Shown one piece after another: positions 1-5,836 of a DNA stretch of 6,128 nucleotides. Below the pieces are notes generated by a model that saw only the letters and a list, made by a program, of their open reading frames with translations, was not told the origin of the DNA and searched no databases. How positions within the stretch are numbered: position 1 is the first letter of the stretch; every line of letters starts with the position of its first letter. The DNA comes from Mailhella sp. (GTDB lineage: Bacteria; Desulfobacterota; Desulfovibrionia; Desulfovibrionales; Desulfovibrionaceae): positions 1 through 6,128 of the forward strand of contig JAFWYI010000278.1 in the NCBI GenBank assembly GCA_017522745.1, in the 5' to 3' direction. The position numbers and the translations under genes were made by a program.

Positions 1-39
1 GGCTCTTCTGGCCAATGTCATCCTATGAACACTCTTACC

Positions 40-44
40 GGAGG
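40..44 (+). promoter_or_regulatory. Ribosome binding site fixing the transporter start
   Basis: GGAGG lies 6 nt before the ATG at 51. This is a near-ideal Shine-Dalgarno. The reading frame is open further upstream to an ATG at 15, but that ATG has no comparable site, and the 12 extra residues it would add (many polar and charged) are unlike a transporter N-terminus. The start at 51 is therefore preferred. Confidence 0.8.
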
Positions 45-50
45 TCTCCA

Positions 51-1499
51 ATGAAGATCACCAAGAAAAAAAGCGTCTTTGAACAGTGGCTGCAATACCT
101 TGGGCTGCCCCTTGCCCTTTGCTGCTTCGCCTTCTTCTACACCATGGATACCCCCGAAGGACTTACCGTACAGGGACAGATCTCCCTTGCGGCATTCGCC
201 ATGGCCTTCATCCTGTGGGTGTCTGAAGCGCTTCCCACCTACACCACGGCCCTGCTTTCCCTCGTGGTCCTCACGCTCACGGGAGCCTGGACGGAAAAGA
301 ACGTCCTCGGCGTGTTCGGCTATGACGTCATCTGGCTGATGCTCGCGGCCTTCATCATCACCTCGGGCATGGAAAAGTCCGGCGTGGCTCGCCGCCTTGC
401 CCTGTGGATGGTGACCCGCTTCGGCAAGACTGCCAGCGCTACCCTTCTGGTGCTTATGATCACCAACTTCGTCATCGCCTTCGTGGTTCCTTCCACCACG
501 GCCCGCGCCGCCCTCATGCTGCCCATCTGCCTGCTGGTGGCCCAGACTTACGGCGCCAAGCCCGGCGAAAGCAACTTCGGCCGTGCCCTGATGATCCAGG
601 AAGTCCACGCCAACAATATTTCCACCACCGGCATCCTCACCGCCACGGCACCCCAGATCCTCGCCATCGGTCTCATCAAGGACCTCACCGGCCATGACGT
701 GACCTGGATGGACTGGTTCCTCGCCTCCATGCCCATCGCTATCTGCACCATGATATTCTCCTTCGTGGTGGGCCTCATCCTCTTCCCCTCCGAAACCAAG
801 ACTCCTCAGGGCAAGGGCGTGGAAGAACTCAAAAAGCAACTCATAGACATGGGCCCGATGAGCAGCATAGAATGGCGTGCCATCATCATCTTTGCCCTGA
901 CCGTGTTCCTCTGGGCGACCAGCCCCTGGCACATCGCTATGTTCGGCGTGAACATCAGCCTCGTCATGGTGGCCATCCTTGCCGGTACTGTTCTCTTCCT
1001 GCCTGGCATCGGCTTCCTCACCTGGAAGGAAACCAAGATCCCGTGGGATCTCATGCTGTTCAGCTGCGGAGCCTACGCTGTGGGCCTTGCCTTTGAAAAG
1101 TCCGGTGCGGCCAGCTGGGCCATGAACTGGGTATTCTCCGGCGTGGCTATCGACACCATGCCCGCGTGGATGGCTTTCGGCATCGTCATGGCTGTGGCCA
1201 CGTTCAGCCACATGGTGTTCTCTTCCAAGGTCGTACGTACCGTCATCCTCATCCCCACGGTCGTGGGTCTGGCCAATTCCGCCGGCATCTCTCCCTTTGC
1301 CCTGGCTCTGCCCGCCGCCTTCACCATCGCTGATTCCATCACCCTGCCCCCGAACTGCAAGCCCAACCTCATCTTCTACAGCACCGGCTACTTCACCGTT
1401 CTGAACCAGCTGAGCTACGGCGTCATCGTCCTCATCGGCAAGGTGGCTCTGCTGACCATCGCTTCCGTGACCTGGTTCAAGTTCCTGGGCATCAATTAA
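51..1499 (+). CDS. DASS/SLC13-family anion transporter (dicarboxylate, sulfate or related anion)
   Basis: This is an inner-membrane secondary transporter of 482 residues, a normal length for the divalent anion:sodium symporter family (SLC13, CitT/INDY type). The sequence shows many hydrophobic segments, roughly at residues 13-30, 43-80, 90-105, 128-165, 221-245, 275-320, 330-350, 370-390, 395-425 and 455-475. Family-like landmarks are PSTTARAALMLP at 147-158, IPWDLMLF at 330-337, the FEKSG segment at 348-352, and LPPNCKPN at 432-439 followed by a GY. Family members move succinate, malate, citrate, tartrate, sulfate or sulfonates, and the substrate cannot be chosen from sequence. The two SNT sodium/substrate motifs of the family are altered: the first reads STT (148-150), and the region matching the second reads SSK (391-393). 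It is the first gene of a four-gene operon, 11 nt before the next gene. The family call is confident; substrate and coupling ion are unknown. Confidence 0.88.
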   Translation: MKITKKKSVFEQWLQYLGLPLALCCFAFFYTMDTPEGLTVQGQISLAAFAMAFILWVSEALPTYTTALLSLVVLTLTGAWTEKNVLGVFGYDVIWLMLAAFIITSGMEKSGVARRLALWMVTRFGKTASATLLVLMITNFVIAFVVPSTTARAALMLPICLLVAQTYGAKPGESNFGRALMIQEVHANNISTTGILTATAPQILAIGLIKDLTGHDVTWMDWFLASMPIAICTMIFSFVVGLILFPSETKTPQGKGVEELKKQLIDMGPMSSIEWRAIIIFALTVFLWATSPWHIAMFGVNISLVMVAILAGTVLFLPGIGFLTWKETKIPWDLMLFSCGAYAVGLAFEKSGAASWAMNWVFSGVAIDTMPAWMAFGIVMAVATFSHMVFSSKVVRTVILIPTVVGLANSAGISPFALALPAAFTIADSITLPPNCKPNLIFYSTGYFTVLNQLSYGVIVLIGKVALLTIASVTWFKFLGIN

Positions 1500-1510
1500 G
1501 GAGATACGAC

Positions 1511-2221
1511 ATGACCAAGAAAACCCTCATCGCGGCCGTGCTGTGCCTCTCCTGCCTTTTTGCCGCTACCGCTAAGGCCGCTCTGCCCAACTACGCTGAA
1601 ACCATCGCCCCCAAAGGCATCGACGCCGCCATCACCGCCACCTGGAAGTATGCCGACGCCAAGGAACAGGCTCTGCTCCCCGTGCCCGCCAAGGGCAAGC
1701 TCTGGAACGTCACCGTGACCGGTGCTGAAGCTGGCAAGGCCGACGTGGCCCTCGTGAACGGCGAAACTGTGCTTCGCGTGCCGCTGGTCTCTGTGACCGG
1801 CCCCGTGGAAGTGAAGGCCGAATGGACTATCCCCGGCTTCTACAAGCTCAAGACTCCCAAGAGCGGCCGCGGCGACCTCACCAACATCAAGTACAGCATC
1901 GTCAACACCACCGGCATCGGCTTCGAGACGGCTTCCGCCGCCCTCAGCCTGCCCAAGGGCATGCGCCTCTTCGAAGTCGTGGACAAAAAGCCCAACTTCT
2001 CGAAAGCCGACGATGTCTACACCGTCAAAAAGAACGTGAAAGGCAAGAAGGGCGCTCCCGGTCTTGCCGCTGGCGCCAAGATCGACATGAACGTGACCAT
2101 GATCCCGCCCTCTGGCAGCGGCTCTATGATGCTCTGGGGTTTCGTTGCCATCGTGAGTGCCGCCGCTCTGTACTTCAGACGCGACCTCATGCCCGGGCGA
2201 CGTAACAAGGAGAACGCATGA
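1511..2221 (+). CDS. Secreted protein with C-terminal membrane anchor, unknown family
   Basis: I do not recognise this 236-residue protein. Residues 1-23 form a classical Sec signal peptide: a Lys-Lys n-region, a Leu/Ala/Cys-rich core and an AKA cleavage site before Ala24. The two cysteines in the core do not sit in a proper lipobox, so lipidation is unlikely. Residues 24 to about 203 are rich in Val, Thr, Lys and short alternating hydrophobic stretches, suggesting a beta-sandwich-like domain facing the periplasm. Residues about 205-222 form one transmembrane helix, followed by an Arg/Lys-rich cytoplasmic tail (RRDLMPGRRNK), consistent with a type I topology. AAGGAG at 1498-1503 overlaps the transporter stop codon, and the stop TGA overlaps the next ATG. 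Tight coupling to the transporter suggests a periplasmic accessory or ligand-binding partner. This is inference from position and topology only. Confidence 0.85.
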   Translation: MTKKTLIAAVLCLSCLFAATAKAALPNYAETIAPKGIDAAITATWKYADAKEQALLPVPAKGKLWNVTVTGAEAGKADVALVNGETVLRVPLVSVTGPVEVKAEWTIPGFYKLKTPKSGRGDLTNIKYSIVNTTGIGFETASAALSLPKGMRLFEVVDKKPNFSKADDVYTVKKNVKGKKGAPGLAAGAKIDMNVTMIPPSGSGSMMLWGFVAIVSAAALYFRRDLMPGRRNKENA

Positions 2222-3450
2222 AGATAGTCTATCTCATCATGGACGGCCTCGGTGACCGCCCCTGTGAATGCTTCGGCGGCAAAACGCCTCTCGAAGCCGC
2301 GGTCACTCCCTGTCTGGATGAACTTGCCCGCAACGGCATGACCGGTCTGATGCACCTGCTTGCGCCGGGCGTGCCTGTGGGCACCGATGTGGGGCATATC
2401 TGCCTCTTCGGCTACGATCCCGCTGTCATCTACACAGGTCGTGGCCCCATCGAGGCCGTAGGCGTAGGCTGTGACATGAAGCCCGGCGAACTGGCCTTCC
2501 GTGGCAATTTCGCCACGGTGAACGAAAAAGGCGAAGTCATCGACAAACGTGCCGGACGTATCCGTCACCGTACTGCCGAGCTGGCTGAGGCTCTGTGCAT
2601 GGACCTTGGCGACGGCGTGACCGTGCGTGTCAAGGAAGCAACGGAACACCGTGCCGCCATCATCTTCAGCGGTCCGGGCCTGAGTACGGCGCTTACCAAC
2701 GCCTATCCTTCCTCGCTCCGCCCCCTCCCGCAGGAATTCCCGTGGGTGAAGGCCAAAGAGCCCGCCGCCGAAGCCTTTGCGGAAAAAGTGAACACCTTCA
2801 TGCGCCGTGCGCAGGAAGTGATGGCCGCCCACCCCGTGAACGTGGAACGCATCGCCAATGGTGAGAAACCTGCCAATGCACTGCTGCTCCGTGGCCCCGG
2901 CTTCATGCCGGAAGTGCCCAGCTTCGAATCCCGCTATCCCGGCCTCAAGGTCGGCCTTGTGGTCGCACAGGAAACGGTCCTCGCCCTCGGCAAGATGATG
3001 GGCATGACCATTGCCTGTGCCCCGGGCATGACCGGCGGCATGGAAACGGACTTCAACGCCAAGGCTCGTGAGACCCTGCGCCTGCTGAAAGATCATGATC
3101 TGGTCTTCGTGCATGTGAAGGGCCCGGATCTGGCCGGACACGATGAACTCCCCGAAGCCAAGAAGCGCATCATCGAAAACGTGGATGCCATGATGGCTTC
3201 CATCGTAAACGGCTTCGGCGAACCCCTCATCGTGGCTGCCGGTGCCGACCATTCCACGCCCTGCGCCTTTGGTGAACATTCCGGCGATCCTGTGCCCGTC
3301 CTGCTCTCCGGCCCCGGACTCCGCAGGGATGGCACCACCGAATACAGTGAATCCGGCGCTCTTCTGGGCGGCATCGGTCACATCAGCGGCAAGGATTTCC
3401 TCAATGTCGTGCTGAATGCGGCCTATCGCGTACCCAAACAGGGTTCGTAA
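2218..3450 (+). CDS. apgM: Archaeal-type cofactor-independent phosphoglycerate mutase homologue (alkaline phosphatase superfamily)
   Basis: This is a 410-residue cytoplasmic metalloenzyme, full length for the aPGAM family, whose characterised members interconvert 3- and 2-phosphoglycerate using two divalent metals. The N-terminus (MKIVYLIMDGLGDRP, then FGGKTPLEAA) is typical, with metal-ligand Asp9. GYDP (65-68), GRGPIEA (74-80), FRGNFAT (94-100) and RAGR (111-114) are conserved family blocks. The C-terminal metal site is complete: GPDLAGHD (Asp304, His308), ADHSTPC (Asp344, His345) and HSGDPVP (His354). At the nucleophile position, where characterised aPGAMs usually have Ser in a GSDTAH-like motif, this protein reads GTDVGH, so Thr56 would be the nucleophile. 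It overlaps the upstream gene by ATGA, with AAGGAG 5 nt before its start. Alternatives within the family include the aPGAM-like proteins proposed to act as homoserine kinase, or a phosphohydrolase. The fold is certain; the mutase activity is not. Confidence 0.88.
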   Translation: MKIVYLIMDGLGDRPCECFGGKTPLEAAVTPCLDELARNGMTGLMHLLAPGVPVGTDVGHICLFGYDPAVIYTGRGPIEAVGVGCDMKPGELAFRGNFATVNEKGEVIDKRAGRIRHRTAELAEALCMDLGDGVTVRVKEATEHRAAIIFSGPGLSTALTNAYPSSLRPLPQEFPWVKAKEPAAEAFAEKVNTFMRRAQEVMAAHPVNVERIANGEKPANALLLRGPGFMPEVPSFESRYPGLKVGLVVAQETVLALGKMMGMTIACAPGMTGGMETDFNAKARETLRLLKDHDLVFVHVKGPDLAGHDELPEAKKRIIENVDAMMASIVNGFGEPLIVAAGADHSTPCAFGEHSGDPVPVLLSGPGLRRDGTTEYSESGALLGGIGHISGKDFLNVVLNAAYRVPKQGS

Positions 3451-3469
3451 CGAGAACATACATTCCGGA

Positions 3470-3490
3470 GCCTCGGGGATCTCCCGGGGC
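3470..3490 (+). other. Intercistronic GC-rich hairpin
   Basis: Bases 3470-3478 pair with 3482-3490 over 9 bp (two G-U pairs) around a 3-nt loop, in the 65-nt gap between the aPGAM-like and beta-CASP genes. No T-run follows, so this is not a normal intrinsic terminator. It may modulate mRNA stability or the relative output of the last gene; that role is inference. Confidence 0.4.
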
Positions 3491-3515
3491 ACCGTAACTT
3501 CAATATGGAGCCTCT

Positions 3516-4769
3516 ATGCGTATCATCTGCTGTGGCGGCGTTGGCGAAGAAGGCAGAAGCAGCATCCTGCTTCAGGCAAAGGACGGAGCCTTCCTCATGG
3601 TGGATTGCGGCGTCAAACGTGAGTTCACTCCCGGAGAACCCGGACGCTACCCTGTGCTTCCCGAAGGTCTGCCCAAAAAATTCCCTCTTCTGCTCACCCA
3701 CGCCCATGAAGATCACGTAGCATCTATCCCGTGGCTCATCGCTCAGGGCTATCAGCCCGAGATCCATACCACGGCCTGCACCGCCTCTCTCGGTGCCGAT
3801 TACTGCCGTACGTGGCTCAAAGCTGTGGATAAGGCCATCAAGACCGGCGGCGGCTCCCGCCCTTACGAGGAAGAGCATATCCTCGCCATGGACTGGCATC
3901 CGCTGGCCGAAGGGGAAAACATCATCGGCTCGTGGAAGGTCAAGCACGGCCCTGCCGCCCATACTCCCGGCTCCTGCTGGTATCACATCATCCATCAGGA
4001 CTTCCCGGAAGACTCCGTATGCGTGAGCGGTGACTGGACCGCCCGCAGCCTCGTCTATCCCCATCCCGATTTTCCGCCCTGCCGCACCTTCATCACGGAT
4101 GCCTCCGGCAAGGACGGCGACGGTGAAGGGCTGGACAGACTGGGCAAGCTGGTGATGCTCTCCCTCGAAAAGCCCATCCTTCTGCCCCTTCCCCGCATGG
4201 GACGCTGCCAGGAAATGCTCTGCTACATGGCTTCCCTGCCGGAACTCACGAACAAAGCCGGAGCCGTGGCCATGGATGCCCCTCTCGTAGACGCCATAGA
4301 TACGTGGCTCAGCGATGACGGTATCCCGGAAAAAGGACGTGAAGACCTGCTGCTGGCCAAGAAACTCTTTGCCGATGGCCGCTGGATCCGTTTCACCAGC
4401 CCTGACGAAGTTCCTGCCGGGCCTCGCATCATCGGTGCTATGGACGCCATGCTCAGCACCGGCGTTTCCGGCGAGATGAGCGAACGCGTGCTGGCCGAAG
4501 GTGGCATGGTCATCTTCAGTGGTCACGCCGCTCTCGGGACTCCGGGACGCACCCTGCTGGATTCCGGCGATCCTAACGTCATCCGTCTGCCGTGGAAGAT
4601 ACACCCCGAAGCGGCCGACGTGGAGCAGGTGCTTGTGAATCTCAGGGCGGAAAACGTCATCCTTGTGCATACGCCTCAGGAACGCGCCGCCCAAATTGCC
4701 GCCAACCTGTCGGAAAAACTCGGCATCCACGCGATGGCCCCAAAAACGGGCGACGTCATCGACCTGTAG
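3516..4769 (+). CDS. MBL-fold/beta-CASP protein, RNA-processing nuclease-like
   Basis: This is a 417-residue predicted cytoplasmic metallo-beta-lactamase-fold hydrolase. The N-terminus (CCGGVGEEGRSS, then MVDCG with Asp30) matches the start of this fold. The zinc motif is intact as THAHEDH (His62, His64, Asp66, His67). A third-motif His lies in KHGPAAHTPGS (His144 or His149), and Asp173 in SGDW supplies the bridging ligand. A beta-CASP-like insertion follows, starting near the acidic TDASG at 194-198. FSGHAALGTPGRTLL (334-348) resembles the SG-x-GT-x-GR motif of CPSF/YSH1-type exonucleases. His363 and His385 (in LVHT) sit where beta-CASP motifs B and C are expected. Known relatives cleave or trim RNA with two zinc ions, and no extra KH domain is present. 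GGAG at 3507-3510, 5 nt upstream, supports the ATG at 3516. It is the last gene before a terminator. The fold is sure; RNase activity is inferred, and a small-molecule or DNA substrate cannot be excluded. Confidence 0.85.
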   Translation: MRIICCGGVGEEGRSSILLQAKDGAFLMVDCGVKREFTPGEPGRYPVLPEGLPKKFPLLLTHAHEDHVASIPWLIAQGYQPEIHTTACTASLGADYCRTWLKAVDKAIKTGGGSRPYEEEHILAMDWHPLAEGENIIGSWKVKHGPAAHTPGSCWYHIIHQDFPEDSVCVSGDWTARSLVYPHPDFPPCRTFITDASGKDGDGEGLDRLGKLVMLSLEKPILLPLPRMGRCQEMLCYMASLPELTNKAGAVAMDAPLVDAIDTWLSDDGIPEKGREDLLLAKKLFADGRWIRFTSPDEVPAGPRIIGAMDAMLSTGVSGEMSERVLAEGGMVIFSGHAALGTPGRTLLDSGDPNVIRLPWKIHPEAADVEQVLVNLRAENVILVHTPQERAAQIAANLSEKLGIHAMAPKTGDVIDL

Positions 4770-4792
4770 TCCCCAGCGAAAAAACAATCTCG

Positions 4793-4823
4793 AAAAGGAG
4801 TCCGGAAACGGACTCCTTTTTTT
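4793..4823 (+). terminator. Intrinsic terminator of the four-gene operon
   Basis: GGAGTCCG (4797-4804), a GAAA tetraloop and CGGACTCC (4809-4816) form a perfect 8-bp stem, extended by A-T pairs from the A-run at 4793-4796. It is followed by seven T residues (4817-4823). It lies 23 nt after the beta-CASP stop codon. It is a textbook rho-independent terminator. Confidence 0.93.
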
Positions 4824-4961
4824 ATATCAGGACATGAACACGCCTTTTGAAAAAACAGGAACAATTTCCTCAAGCCCAAGCCCCCTCATCCACACTCCCG
4901 GGGCATGGGTCACGCACTCATTAAATATATTTTTAACAAATATGTATTTTTTTATTTTTCT

Positions 4962-4990
4962 TTATTGATAATTATTACTAATTAGATAAT
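4962..4990 (+). promoter_or_regulatory. Weak candidate promoter for the Cys-repeat gene
   Basis: GATAAT at 4985-4990 matches five of six bases of a -10 box. TTGATA at 4965-4970 resembles a -35 box, but the spacer would be only 14 nt; a 17-nt spacer gives the poor TTATTG. The call rests mainly on the AT-rich context and the lack of a better site. A regulator-assisted promoter is possible. Confidence 0.25.
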
Positions 4991-5004
4991 GTATTAACAA
5001 TAGC

Positions 5005-5035
5005 TTAGCGCCTACCAGAAGGCAACTTTAGCGCC
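5005..5035 (+). repeat. Direct repeat TTAGCGCC, 23-bp period
   Basis: TTAGCGCC occurs at 5005-5012 and again at 5028-5035, about two helical turns apart, between the AT-rich zone and the Cys-repeat gene. Such spacing suits a dimeric regulator binding one DNA face, but only two short copies are present and no known regulator motif is recognised. Confidence 0.35.
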
Positions 5036-5147
5036 GCATCTCGTACATTCAGGCAGCTAGTTCCCCTGAAAAAAATTTCACAGCAATTGACGATTTTTTC
5101 AAATATTATAGCCTGTAGTCACAGAGCAAAACTAACCCATAAAACTC

Positions 5148-5153
5148 AAGGAG
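5148..5153 (+). promoter_or_regulatory. Ribosome binding site fixing the Cys-repeat protein start
   Basis: AAGGAG ends 5 nt before the ATG at 5159. The frame is open upstream to an ATG at 5085-5087, but that codon has no Shine-Dalgarno and the extra 24 codons are AT-rich and lack the style of the repeat region. The start at 5159 is preferred. Confidence 0.8.
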
Positions 5154-5158
5154 TACGT

Positions 5159-5545
5159 ATGAGACACCATCGCGCCCATCAGTGTACCCCTGCCGAGCAG
5201 GCCATCTCTCGTCAGGTAGGCCCCCATTCTTCCCTGTACTGCTCTCAGAACGATGTTCATCGTAATGACATAAATGTAAATAACTGCGACCCCGCAGTCT
5301 ACGCTATCTCCCGCCAGGCTGGCGTCCGCTCTCCGCTGTACTGTCAGTCCTGCACCGTGGAACTTGGCAGCCCCTCTTCCGGATGCAACCCGGTAGAACA
5401 TGCGATCTCTCGCCAGGTAGGCCCTCAGTCTCAGCTGTACTGCCGTGACTGCCGCGTAGAGGTGGCACCTTCCGAAGAATGCAGCCCTGCTTCTCTCGCC
5501 ATCTCCCGCCTCGTAGGTCCTCTTTCCCCGCTGTTCTGCGGATAA
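5159..5545 (+). CDS. Small cysteine-rich protein of four tandem 20-residue modules, unknown family
   Basis: I do not recognise this 128-residue protein. It consists of a short His-rich head (MRHHRAHQ) and four modules of exactly 20 residues at 9-28, 43-62, 76-95 and 108-127. Each module begins and ends with Cys. Ten positions are invariant in all four: Cys1, Pro3, Ala7-Ile8-Ser9-Arg10, Gly13, Ser16, Leu18 and Cys20, with Tyr or Phe at 19. Linkers are 14, 13 and 12 residues. After modules 2 and 3 an extra Cys gives YCQSC and YCRDC, CxxC knuckles as in zinc or metal sites. There are ten Cys in total and no signal peptide or membrane segment, so it is probably cytoplasmic, where reduced Cys could bind metal. 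Synonymous differences between modules indicate selection on the protein. It is a single-gene unit between two terminators. A metal-binding, RNA-binding or modified-peptide role is speculation. Confidence 0.82.
   Translation: MRHHRAHQCTPAEQAISRQVGPHSSLYCSQNDVHRNDINVNNCDPAVYAISRQAGVRSPLYCQSCTVELGSPSSGCNPVEHAISRQVGPQSQLYCRDCRVEVAPSEECSPASLAISRLVGPLSPLFCG
5183..5539 (+). repeat. Four in-frame repeats encoding Cys-bounded 20-residue modules
   Basis: The module codons span 5183-5242, 5285-5344, 5384-5443 and 5480-5539. The conserved AISR core is written ATCTCTCGT, ATCTCCCGC, ATCTCTCGC and ATCTCCCGC, so copies differ at third positions while the amino acids stay the same. The duplications are therefore not recent, and the unit was kept at a fixed 60 nt. 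Confidence 0.9.
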
Positions 5546-5557
5546 GCGTAAGATAAG

Positions 5558-5595
5558 AGAGCTTCCTTTGCGGAACAGGTCCCGCTTCAAGCTCT
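5558..5595 (+). other. Possible hairpin in the 3' untranslated region
   Basis: AGAGCTT (5558-5564) can pair with AAGCTCT (5589-5595). Inside this stem GCGG (5570-5573) pairs with CCGC (5582-5585) across an internal loop. There is no T-run, so it is not a terminator itself. It may protect the short mRNA 3' end. The stems are short and could be chance. Confidence 0.25.
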
Positions 5596-5609
5596 TCGGC
5601 TAAGGTATG

Positions 5610-5650
5610 AAAGGCCGTCATACTCAGGTATGACGGCCTTTCTCCTGTTT
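5610..5650 (+). terminator. Intrinsic terminator of the Cys-repeat gene
   Basis: A perfect 14-bp stem joins 5610-5623 and 5628-5641 around a TCAG loop. It begins with AAA and ends with TTT, followed by a broken T-rich stretch (TCTCCTGTTTT). The U-tract is imperfect, but the long stem and the position 64 nt after the stop codon support termination. Because the stem is flanked by AAA and TTT it might also act weakly on the opposite strand, between this gene and the convergent tRNA. Confidence 0.75.
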
Positions 5651-5678
5651 TGTGATCATGATGATGTATACAGATACG

Positions 5679-5712
5679 AAAAAAGGGCTTACGACCTAAA
5701 TCGTAAACCCTT
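5679..5712 (-). terminator. Intrinsic terminator of the first tRNA-Ala gene
   Basis: Read on the minus strand, AAGGGTTTACGA pairs with TCGTAAGCCCTT (12 bp, one G-U pair) around a 6-nt loop and runs directly into six T residues. It starts only 7 nt after the CCA end of the tRNA, so the primary transcript would be very short. Confidence 0.9.
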
Positions 5713-5719
5713 GAAATTC

Positions 5720-5795
<76 letters not shown>

Positions 5796-5808
5796 GTTGC
5801 GCAGATGT

Positions 5809-5836
5809 ATTTGCCAGAATCATGCCACAGAGTCAA
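5809..5836 (-). promoter_or_regulatory. Candidate promoter of the first tRNA-Ala
   Basis: On the minus strand TTGACT (5831-5836) matches five of six -35 bases. GCAAAT (5809-5814), 16 nt downstream, is a weak -10. Transcription would start about 7 nt before the tRNA. Upstream of the -35, bases 5840-5866 contain phased A and T runs resembling an UP element, as is common for stable RNA promoters. Confidence 0.5.

Larger units (their letters stand above)
4824..5158. other. Noncoding region, partly AT-rich; upstream region of the Cys-repeat gene
   Basis: I see no convincing gene in these 335 bases. Bases 4824-4915 are of ordinary composition and show nothing clear. Bases 4917-5000 are almost entirely A and T, in sharp contrast to the GC-rich coding regions, and could be a promoter or nucleoid-protein binding zone. 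Bases 5001-5158 would be leader RNA if transcription starts in the AT-rich part. A second candidate start lies near TTGACG at 5087-5092, but its spacing to a good -10 is poor. Confidence 0.5.

Noticed and set aside
18..1211. Long minus-strand open frame opposite the transporter gene (397 codons)
   Set aside because: It is antisense to a clear membrane transporter, with a Gly/His/Glu-rich low-complexity composition typical of the complement of GC-rich codons, and no family motif.
2017..3492. Minus-strand open frame of 491 codons opposite the aPGAM-like gene
   Set aside because: The plus strand holds all catalytic motifs of a known family. The minus frame is a His/Gly/Ala-rich shadow that also crosses gene borders.
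3423..4787. Minus-strand open frame of 454 codons opposite the beta-CASP gene
   Set aside because: It is a shadow of a gene with an intact zinc motif, and it begins inside the operon terminator region.
4663..4968. Plus-strand open frame of 101 codons running through the operon terminator
   Set aside because: It overlaps the end of the beta-CASP gene in another frame, crosses the terminator and ends in AT-rich noncoding sequence. It shows no ribosome binding site and no coding style.
4967..4985. Fur-box-like sequence in the AT-rich island (GATAATTATTACTAATTAG)
   Set aside because: Only the first half matches well (about 11 of 19 positions), which is expected by chance in a pure A/T stretch.
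5183..5539. CRISPR-like array (four repeats of 60 nt with spacers)
   Set aside because: The repeats are conserved at the amino-acid level with third-base changes, form one open frame, and the linkers are too short and repetitive in style to be spacers.
5132..5590. Minus-strand open frame opposite the Cys-repeat gene
   Set aside because: The regular Cys modules exist only on the plus strand, which also has the ribosome binding site. The minus product is Arg-rich shadow sequence.
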